A DNA stretch of 64,000 bases, from positions 1 through 64,000 of the forward strand of contig REEI01000068.1 of the NCBI GenBank assembly GCA_007695145.1, in the 5' to 3' direction. Made by a program: the position numbers and the translations under genes. The stretch is from Saprospirales bacterium. GTDB lineage: Bacteria; Bacteroidota; Bacteroidia; Chitinophagales; Saprospiraceae. Every line of letters starts with the position of its first letter. The first letter of the stretch is position 1. The notes below the pieces were generated by a model. It was given only the letters and a program-made list of their open reading frames with translations, did no database searches and was not told the DNA's origin. Below, piece after piece: positions 57,591 through 64,000 of the stretch.

Positions 57591-59327
57591 ATGAAGTTCA
57601 ATCTCAAGGGAACATTCCCTATTATAGACTGGTTGCCATCGTACAATAAACAAATTTTTAGATATGATCTCATTGCAGGTCTGACAGTAGGTGTCATGCT
57701 AATCCCACAGGCCATGGCCTATTCCATGCTTGCGGGTTTGCAGCCGATCCATGGCCTTTATGCCGCATCTCTTCCATTGATTTTGTATGCGATTTTTGGA
57801 AGTTCTCGCCACCTTGCAGTTGGCCCGGTTGCTATTGTTTCCATTCTTACAGCAGCTGGAATTGGAGCTTTAGAGCCCGGAGATTATCAGCAATATCTGC
57901 TATACACCATAACTCTTGCCTTTATGGTAGGTGTCCTGCAGTTTGGGATGGGGTTATTGAAAATGGGATTTATTGCCAACTTTCTATCGCATCCGGTGAT
58001 CAGCGGTTTTACCTCAGCTGCAGCCATTATTATCGGTCTGAGCCAAATTCGGCATTTGTTTGGTATTTCAATGCCCTCCTCAGATAAATTTTACGAAATC
58101 GTCCTGGCGTTTTTGCAAAATGTTGGGGAGATGAACCCTCTAACCCTTATAGTGGGAGTAGTTGGAATTATAGTGATTAAATTTTCCAAAAAGATTCACT
58201 CCGCCATGCCGGGCGCCTTACTCGCTGTTGTTTTAGGAATTTTGTCCGTTGCATTTTTCAATCTATCCGACAGAGGGGTTGCCATATTGGGAGAAGTTCC
58301 AGGGGGACTGCCCGCTCTCATGTTGCCTAGTTTTGAAGGAGAAGTTTGGATGAAGTTACTGCCAATTGCATTGACGATTGCCCTGATAGGATTTGCTGAA
58401 AGCTACGCTGTGGCAAAGACTGTTCAGTCCAGGCATAAGGATTATAAACTCAATGGCAATCAGGAGTTGGTAGGCCTGGGAGTGGCCAATTTTGGATCCA
58501 CTTTCCTCCAGGGGATTCCTGTAACGGGTGGCTTCTCCAGAACTGCAGTCAACGATCAAACTGGTGCTAAGACCGGGATGGCTGCCATTATCAGTGCAGT
58601 TTTAGTCATTATGACCCTTCTTTTTCTTACCCCTTTGTTTTTTTACCTCCCCAATGCAATATTGGCTGCAGTGATTATAGTTGCCGTACTCGGTTTGGTG
58701 AATATTAAAGAACCTATGAGACTTTGGAAGAAAGACCGGGCTGATTTTTACCTGCTGCTCTCCACCTTTTTAGTTACGCTTACAGGAGGAATTGAGGTTG
58801 GAATAGTCGTCGGTTTTGCTCTTTCCATTATTTTAGTAGTATATAGGGCATCCAATCCTCATATGGCCAGATTGGGGAAGGTACCGGGTACCAATCTTTA
58901 TCGAAACATTGAGCGATTTAAAGAAGTGGAAGAGAGAGAAGAAGTGTTGATTTTCAGAGTAGATGGCCCACTTTATTTCGCCAATATGGATTACATAAAA
59001 AATAAACTGGATCACTGGATAGAAGATAAGGGGGAAAAGCTGAAAATAATTGTATTGAATGCCCATACGCTCACATATGTTGACAGTTCGGCTGCTCATG
59101 TTCTCAAGGATTGGATTTTAGAATGGAATCGTGCCGGTTTGGAGACCTATCTAACCGGAGCCCGGGGCCCTGTGAGAGATGCGTTGGAAAGATGGGGTAT
59201 AACAAAGGAACTGGGCGTAGACCACACCTACTCATCCAATGAGCATTTATTCCTATTTTTAGATGGGAAAATAAGCGAAACCGACAAAGAAAAATGGGAT
59301 ATCTATGCCCTGCAGTGCAATGACTAG
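57591..59327 (+). CDS. SulP family anion transporter with STAS domain
   Basis: The 578-residue product has the SulP signature near the N-terminus (GLTVGVMLIPQAMAYSMLAG, then PIHGLYAASLP), about a dozen hydrophobic segments up to residue 430, and a C-terminal cytoplasmic STAS domain with IIVLNAHTLTYVDSSAAHVL. SulP proteins move sulfate, bicarbonate or related anions across the inner membrane; the substrate cannot be told. No clear promoter lies in the 103-base gap after the AAA+ gene, so the two may be cotranscribed. That gap holds an ACTTATCA/TGATAAGT inverted repeat (57494-57526) without a T-run. Confidence 0.92.
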   Translation: MKFNLKGTFPIIDWLPSYNKQIFRYDLIAGLTVGVMLIPQAMAYSMLAGLQPIHGLYAASLPLILYAIFGSSRHLAVGPVAIVSILTAAGIGALEPGDYQQYLLYTITLAFMVGVLQFGMGLLKMGFIANFLSHPVISGFTSAAAIIIGLSQIRHLFGISMPSSDKFYEIVLAFLQNVGEMNPLTLIVGVVGIIVIKFSKKIHSAMPGALLAVVLGILSVAFFNLSDRGVAILGEVPGGLPALMLPSFEGEVWMKLLPIALTIALIGFAESYAVAKTVQSRHKDYKLNGNQELVGLGVANFGSTFLQGIPVTGGFSRTAVNDQTGAKTGMAAIISAVLVIMTLLFLTPLFFYLPNAILAAVIIVAVLGLVNIKEPMRLWKKDRADFYLLLSTFLVTLTGGIEVGIVVGFALSIILVVYRASNPHMARLGKVPGTNLYRNIERFKEVEEREEVLIFRVDGPLYFANMDYIKNKLDHWIEDKGEKLKIIVLNAHTLTYVDSSAAHVLKDWILEWNRAGLETYLTGARGPVRDALERWGITKELGVDHTYSSNEHLFLFLDGKISETDKEKWDIYALQCND

Positions 59328-59441
59328 AAGGGAGTTTTGGCTATAAAAGGATTGAATCCATCTTCCTTGTTGATAAATATTGGGGATTTTAATCATTTTG
59401 CCCATTTTTTTGTTTCTAATCCAATTGTTTAAAATCCTCCT

Positions 59442-60488
59442 ATGGATTCCAAAAGAAATGACGGTATTGAAGATGCTAAGGTTTCCGAGTCAAGGAAGAA
59501 AGATCATATTGAACTCGCTTTTCGTTCGGCTCAGGACCGCGAAGCAATAGACCAAAGGTTTTATTATGAACCTCTTTTGAGTTCCCACCCAAATCCATTA
59601 AACACTGATGAAGACCTTTCCTTTGCAGGGAAAAGTTTAAAGGTCCCTATTTGGGTGTCGAGCATGACAGGAGGTACCGAACTTGCCGAGAGGATCAATC
59701 ACAACCTTTGCCGGGCTTGTCGGGAATTTGGAATGGGTTTTGGCCTGGGATCATGCCGCCCACTGCTTGAGGGAAATAAAAGTAGATGGAAGGATTTTGC
59801 TTTTAGAGATGTAATCGGAGATGAGCAACCATTTTACGCAAATCTGGGCATTGCCCAGTTAGAACCTTTTGCCGGCTCAGATAAGTGGGACAGAGTGGTG
59901 GAATTGGTGCACAACCTAAAAGCTGATGGCTTGATCATTCATGTGAATCCCCTACAGGAAGCTCTGCAACCAGAAGGGGATCGCTTCAACCTTAGCTCAT
60001 TGGACGTGATTAAGGCTGCAGTTGAGGAAACCGAACTCAGGATTATTGTCAAGGAAGTTGGACAGGGATTTGGCCCTGAAAGTCTGAGAGAATTGCTTCG
60101 CCTTCCTCTGCAGGCCGTTGAATTTGCTGCTCATGGAGGAACCAATTTTAGCAAATTAGAATTGATGAGATCTGACGAACAAAAGATGAACACCTTCGCT
60201 CCACTTTCAATGGTTGGTCATACAGCTGATGAGATGGTTGAGTTTACAAATACCCTAAAGGAAAAGTTAGACGATGAAATCAAGGTAAATCAATTGATTA
60301 TTTCCGGTGGTGTTAGAAATTATTTGGATGGATATTATCTGATTAATAAGTCTGTTTTTTCAGCCGTGTATGGTCAGGCCTCCGGCTTTTTAAGGCATGC
60401 AACAGGCGACTATGAACAACTCCACAGCTATGTAAAAAGCCAAATCAAGGGATATTTTTTGGCAAAAGCCTTTTTGCGAATAAAATAA
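59442..60488 (+). CDS. fni: Type 2 isopentenyl-diphosphate isomerase
   Basis: The 348-residue product is the FMN- and NADPH-dependent IDI-2 that interconverts IPP and DMAPP. Evidence includes the flavin-binding WVSSMTGGTE, the active-site HVNPLQEALQPEGDRFN with its conserved N, Q and E, and KEVGQGFG and the GGVRN phosphate region. It is not related to the type 1 enzyme. The class II HMG-CoA reductase gene follows, so it belongs to the mevalonate pathway group. Confidence 0.93.
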   Translation: MDSKRNDGIEDAKVSESRKKDHIELAFRSAQDREAIDQRFYYEPLLSSHPNPLNTDEDLSFAGKSLKVPIWVSSMTGGTELAERINHNLCRACREFGMGFGLGSCRPLLEGNKSRWKDFAFRDVIGDEQPFYANLGIAQLEPFAGSDKWDRVVELVHNLKADGLIIHVNPLQEALQPEGDRFNLSSLDVIKAAVEETELRIIVKEVGQGFGPESLRELLRLPLQAVEFAAHGGTNFSKLELMRSDEQKMNTFAPLSMVGHTADEMVEFTNTLKEKLDDEIKVNQLIISGGVRNYLDGYYLINKSVFSAVYGQASGFLRHATGDYEQLHSYVKSQIKGYFLAKAFLRIK

Positions 60489-60563
60489 TTGATCAACTTT
60501 GTATTAAATTTGACGGTACTGCGATTTTTTTATCGTTGTTCAATCCCTGTGAATCAAAAAGAA

Positions 60564-61904
60564 ATGGGAGAAAAAAGGATAAGTGGACAAATAAAGGGTT
60601 TTTCTAAACTTTCGAGAGATCAAAAGTTGCAGTGGTTGAGTGATTCCTTCTTTGAAAATGGAAAGGAGGCAATAGAAGATTTTAACAGATTCAGATTGTC
60701 TGACCCTAAAACTCAGAAAGTACTCGATGGGTTTTCAGAAAATACGCTTTCGAATTACTTTCTACCATTCGGCATCGCTCCTAATTTTTTGATCAATGAC
60801 AAGGTATATGCAGTTCCGATGGTGATTGAGGAGAGTTCAGTAGTGGCTGCTGCTTCGAGTGCTGCTAAATTTTGGTTGACCAGAGGGGGATTCCGCTTTG
60901 AAATTGAGGATGTCGAAAAGTTGGGGCAGGTACATTTTTTCTGGAGCGGCAACCCATTACAGTTGAAGGAGTTATTCGATAGGGAATTGTGCGAAATTCT
61001 AAAAGAACATATTGCCCCTTTTATTTCCAATATGGAGAAAAGAGGTGGTGGGGTTCGGAATATAGATTTGCTCGATAAAACACATGAACTGGACAATTAC
61101 TATCAGCTGTGGTTGAGCTTTGATACCTGTGATTCAATGGGTGCCAATTTTATTAACACTGTGCTAGAGGAGTGCCTAAAAAAAATGAAGATTCATTTTG
61201 CTGAAACCGATTATCTGCGAAATGGACCTCAGCCGGAGTTTTTGATGGCTATTCTGTCAAACTATACTCCTGATTGTTTGGTTCGGGCCAGTGTAGATTG
61301 CCCCGTGTCTGAATTGCAAGATGCTTCATTAACATTGGAGGCTTCTGAGTTTGCTGACAGATTTTACAAAGCTGTCCGGATAGCCGGATTTGACAAGTTT
61401 AGGGCAGTAACCCATAACAAGGGTATATTTAATGGGGTAGATGCTGTGGTCATTGCATCCGGCAACGACTTTAGAGCCGTGGAGGCCTGTGGCCATGCTT
61501 ATGCCTCTAGAACGGGAACATACAGAAGCCTCACATTTTGCGAGATCGTAGACGATCATTTTACCTTTCGCCTGGACATTCCACTGGCCCTCGGCACGGT
61601 AGGTGGATTGACCTGCCTTCATCCATTGGCTAAAAGAGCTCTGGAGTTATTGGGAAATCCTACTGCTAAGGAGTTAATGGGTATAGCTGCCTGTACTGGT
61701 TTGGCTCAAAATTTTGCAGCCATTAGGTCCTTAATTACCACTGGAATTCAATACGGGCATATGAAAATGCACCTCGACAATATCCTCAATCACCTCAATG
61801 CAAGTGATGATGAGGTGGGAAAAGTTGTAACATTCTTTGAGGGCAAAACTATTTCATTTAATTCAGTGCGAAACTATCTGGAAGAACTGCGTTGTCGCCC
61901 TTGA
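60564..61904 (+). CDS. Class II hydroxymethylglutaryl-CoA reductase
   Basis: Starting at the ATG at 60564 gives 446 residues; upstream TTG and GTG codons in frame would add residues that do not look like the family. The class II pattern is clear: ENTLSNYFLPFGIAPNFLI and VPMVIEESSVVAAAS (catalytic Glu), DSMGANFIN, THNKGIFNGVDAV (catalytic Lys), ASGNDFRAVEA (Asp) and GIQYGHMKMH (His). It is soluble. In databases such proteins are often called degradative, but next to IPP isomerase and a GHMP kinase a biosynthetic role is more likely. Confidence 0.93.
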   Translation: MGEKRISGQIKGFSKLSRDQKLQWLSDSFFENGKEAIEDFNRFRLSDPKTQKVLDGFSENTLSNYFLPFGIAPNFLINDKVYAVPMVIEESSVVAAASSAAKFWLTRGGFRFEIEDVEKLGQVHFFWSGNPLQLKELFDRELCEILKEHIAPFISNMEKRGGGVRNIDLLDKTHELDNYYQLWLSFDTCDSMGANFINTVLEECLKKMKIHFAETDYLRNGPQPEFLMAILSNYTPDCLVRASVDCPVSELQDASLTLEASEFADRFYKAVRIAGFDKFRAVTHNKGIFNGVDAVVIASGNDFRAVEACGHAYASRTGTYRSLTFCEIVDDHFTFRLDIPLALGTVGGLTCLHPLAKRALELLGNPTAKELMGIAACTGLAQNFAAIRSLITTGIQYGHMKMHLDNILNHLNASDDEVGKVVTFFEGKTISFNSVRNYLEELRCRP

Positions 61905-62114
61905 CATTCTTTTAGTGATTGTTTATTTGTGTAAATGCCTGACAGATTTTCCATTAATGGATCTCTTTTCCTGGATGTTGATTTAGATGAGCATACCTAT
62001 CTGCCAGCATTTCAATAATTCCTTTTGCGGAAATTCAACATTTTATTATTTGTTTGCCTCAAATGCATAAGACTTTAAACTTTTGAAAAAATAATATATA
62101 ATTTTGGCATATGT

Positions 62115-63110
62115 TTGCAGATTATAAATATAGCGTTAATTTTACGCCCAAATACTGAAGCTATCGAAACGTTCTACGGGAAGGGGAAATTGATGTTGAC
62201 AGGGGAGTACTTTGTGCTTCAAGGTGCTACAGCCTTTGCTATGCCATTAAAACTGGGTCAATCCATGGAGGTAAAGAGAGGCAGAGGGTCGGACATCAAG
62301 TGGAATGCTCTGGATGCAGATGGTAAAGAATGGTTTAAAGGTGTGTGCTCACTTTTTGATATGAAATTTGAGAAATCAAGCGATGAGTCCATCGCGAATA
62401 GGTTGTCTCAAATTCTCAATGAAGCCTGCCGCCTCAATTCAGATTTTCTCTCGCAGTGGTATGGTTTTAAAATTACTACCAGATTAGATTTTTCCAGAAA
62501 TTGGGGTTTCGGCTCTTCCTCTTCATTGGTTTATTGCATAGCACAATGGGCAGATGTAGAACCCTATGAACTGTACGACCGAACCTTCGGGGGTTCCGGT
62601 TACGATATTGCCTGTGCACGCGCAGACAGCCCACTTTTATTTACCAGAAAAGAGGAAGAAATTAATATTTCTTATGTAGACTTTGATCCGCCCTATTCTG
62701 AAAACATGTACTTTGTCTATTTGGGAGAAAAGGCCAACAGTAGAGATGCTATCCGGCATTTCGATTCCAGACGAAATAAAATCTCTTCAAATAGTATTGC
62801 ATCGATGAGCGAATTAAGCCGATCTTGCGCAGAGGCAAATTCTCTTAAAGAGTTTACTGAGGTGTTATCGGAGGTTGAAAATTTGGTTGCTGCTGAATTA
62901 AAGCTGCAAAGGGTTCAGGATACTCATTTTTCTGATTTTGACGGGATCATAAAAAGCCTCGGAGCTTGGGGAGGAGACTTTGTACTTGCGGTCTCTGAAA
63001 TGGATTCAGATTCCGTGAAGTCTTACTTTTCTGCAAAAGGCCTTCCCCTTGTAAAATCATTTGACGAACTGGTTTGTTGTGAGAATGAGCAACTCGCTCA
63101 GGTTTCCTAA
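62115..63110 (+). CDS. GYDIA family GHMP kinase
   Basis: The product is a GHMP kinase: FYGKGKLMLTGEYFVLQGA at the start, the ATP-binding WGFGSSSSLVY, the name-giving GGSGYDIACARADSPLLF, and the C-terminal LGAWGGDFVLAV. In Bacteroidota this family accompanies mevalonate genes and probably phosphorylates a mevalonate pathway intermediate. The only in-frame start before the conserved part is TTG at 62115, which adds 20 residues that look non-conserved; an ATG at 62111 is in another frame and stops after 15 codons. So the 5' end is uncertain. Confidence 0.85.
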   Translation: MQIINIALILRPNTEAIETFYGKGKLMLTGEYFVLQGATAFAMPLKLGQSMEVKRGRGSDIKWNALDADGKEWFKGVCSLFDMKFEKSSDESIANRLSQILNEACRLNSDFLSQWYGFKITTRLDFSRNWGFGSSSSLVYCIAQWADVEPYELYDRTFGGSGYDIACARADSPLLFTRKEEEINISYVDFDPPYSENMYFVYLGEKANSRDAIRHFDSRRNKISSNSIASMSELSRSCAEANSLKEFTEVLSEVENLVAAELKLQRVQDTHFSDFDGIIKSLGAWGGDFVLAVSEMDSDSVKSYFSAKGLPLVKSFDELVCCENEQLAQVS

Positions 63111-63335
63111 TAGGGCAGCGCCTAACCTCTTTTATCTGTTTCCGCCATAGTCTCATGAGTTTTTGCTGTTAAATCAACCTTTTTACAGCTATAGAATTGT
63201 GGGCCCGGTGAACCCAAATCCTACCAGGAACTTGCGTTAGATTCTAATGGAACTTAAATTTTTTTGATATGTTTTATTTAACAAGCAGCGCTTTATGGAT
63301 TAAAGTGTTCTATTAATTGATTAAGTCGACCGACC

Positions 63336-63872
63336 TTGACCGATCGTGAACTCATAGAAGGGTGTTTAAAAGGGGATGCTCAATGCGAGCAGTTGTTGTA
63401 TGAGCGTTTCTCGCCCAAAATGTTCGCGCTTTGTCTGAGGTATGGACGAAATAGGGAAGAGGCTGAAGATATATTACAGGACGGCTTTATCAGGGTGTTC
63501 AGAAAGTTGCACACCTTCAAGTTTGAGGGTTCCTTTGAAGGTTGGATTAGGAGAATTATGGTTCATACCGCATTGAAACTGCTGAAAAAAAGTTCCAATA
63601 AGAATGAATTTAGCAATCTGGATGAAGTCAGAGGTGAAAAGGTGGAAAGTCGCGCTGTTACCAATCTTTCTGAACAGGAACTCATGGATTTGATAAACAG
63701 TATGCCCGAGGGCTACAGGACGGTTTTTAATCTGTATGTCATCGAAGGTTATAAACATAATGAGATAGCTGAATTGTTGGACATAGGTGAAAGTACATCG
63801 AGGTCCCAATTGCTAAAAGCAAGAAAATTTTTGCAGTCAGCGCTCAAGCATTTGCAAATGATGCTAATTTAA
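63336..63872 (+). CDS. ECF RNA polymerase sigma factor
   Basis: The 178-residue product has sigma region 2 (LYERFSPKMFALCLRYGRNREEAEDILQDGFIRVF in shortened form, ending in EGSFEGWIRRI) and region 4 (LINSMPEGYRTVFNLYVIEG and HNEIAELLDIGESTSRSQL). It lacks region 3, as ECF factors do. The start is a TTG at 63336 giving MTDRELIEGCLKGD, the usual opening. The gene after it is probably its regulator or target membrane protein. The 225-base gap before it shows no clear promoter. Confidence 0.9.
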   Translation: MTDRELIEGCLKGDAQCEQLLYERFSPKMFALCLRYGRNREEAEDILQDGFIRVFRKLHTFKFEGSFEGWIRRIMVHTALKLLKKSSNKNEFSNLDEVRGEKVESRAVTNLSEQELMDLINSMPEGYRTVFNLYVIEGYKHNEIAELLDIGESTSRSQLLKARKFLQSALKHLQMMLI

Positions 63873-63881
63873 ATTGATTGA

Positions 63882-64000
63882 ATGAACCTGGATCACAAAA
63901 ACATTGACTCATTATTCAGAGGCAAATTAGGAGCGTACGAAGTGGCTCCTCCTCCTGACCTTTGGAGTAGAATCGCAAGCAAACGAAAGTCTGCGACCCT
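63882..64000 (+). CDS. Partial gene cut by the window end
   Basis: An ATG at 63882, 9 bases after the sigma factor stop, opens a frame of 39 codons to the window end, starting MNLDHKNIDSLFRGKLGAYE and continuing VAPPPDLWSRIA. This opening is typical of Bacteroidota proteins encoded directly after ECF sigma factors, which carry a cytoplasmic N-terminus and one membrane segment and may act as anti-sigma factors or outer-membrane-linked proteins. The rest is outside the window. Confidence 0.7.
   Translation, partial: MNLDHKNIDSLFRGKLGAYEVAPPPDLWSRIASKRKSAT

Noticed and set aside
61935-62018. 27-codon open frame starting with ATG after the HMG-CoA reductase gene
   Set aside because: Too short, with a stop codon directly before the ATG and no sign of conservation or a ribosome site.

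Overview
The window looks chromosomal and comes from a member of the Bacteroidota, most likely a Saprospiria-type bacterium. The evidence is: a fused str-S10-spc-alpha ribosomal cluster with no tuf gene; zinc-free L36 and S14; A/T-rich start regions with few Shine-Dalgarno motifs; recurrent promoter boxes of the Bacteroidota type (TTTG about 17-21 nt before TAnnTTTG); a type IX secretion (T9SS) C-terminal signal and a dockerin-like segment on a giant surface protein; and a GYDIA-type GHMP kinase. No rRNA, tRNA, CRISPR array, transposase or phage gene was seen.

Layout. Positions 281-2183 hold a KdsC-type phosphatase, a Maf-type nucleotide pyrophosphatase and a GNAT acetyltransferase. Positions 2378-21131 are one co-directional cluster of translation genes: rpsL, rpsG, fusA, rpsJ, then L3 through L15, secY, map, infA, rpmJ (38 codons), rpsM, rpsK, rpsD, rpoA and rplQ, ended by a hairpin terminator. 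Inside it there is a good internal promoter before rplP and several hairpins in the longer gaps. Positions 21270-28407 are mixed: an M20 amidohydrolase, a BrkB/YihY membrane protein overlapping a hotdog thioesterase, an arginine deiminase family protein, an unrecognised pair (soluble coiled coil plus membrane-anchored coiled coil), and a secreted DUF2911 protein.

Positions 28722-43637 are one transcription unit for a 4826-residue secreted protein: signal peptide, four beta-helix modules, about 33 HYR modules, a cohesin-like domain, a dockerin-like segment and a T9SS sorting domain. Its central HYR modules repeat as an A-B-C triplet seven times, and one late HYR module carries a roughly 240-residue inserted domain. 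A long leader with several hairpins precedes it.

Positions 43832-50172 are on the minus strand: a CBS-pair protein, a TIGR02757 protein, infB, nusA and rimP. The rimP-nusA message begins with a terminator-like hairpin just after two tandem promoter matches, which suggests attenuation. nusA is closed by its own terminator and infB appears to have a separate promoter overlapping it.

Positions 50583-64000 are on the plus strand: purine nucleoside phosphorylase, uvrA, a 600-base gap holding a possible small RNA and a good promoter, an unusual tandem CbxX/SpoVK-type AAA+ protein with a duplicated N-terminal domain, a SulP transporter, three mevalonate-pathway genes (type 2 IPP isomerase, class II HMG-CoA reductase, GYDIA GHMP kinase), an ECF sigma factor, and the first 39 codons of a gene cut by the window end.

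Best candidates for something not previously described are the duplicated-domain tandem AAA+ protein with its adjacent small-RNA-like unit, the rimP-nusA leader, the two-gene coiled-coil/membrane operon, and the A-B-C higher-order repeat of the giant protein. All functions are inferred from reading; no database search was run.
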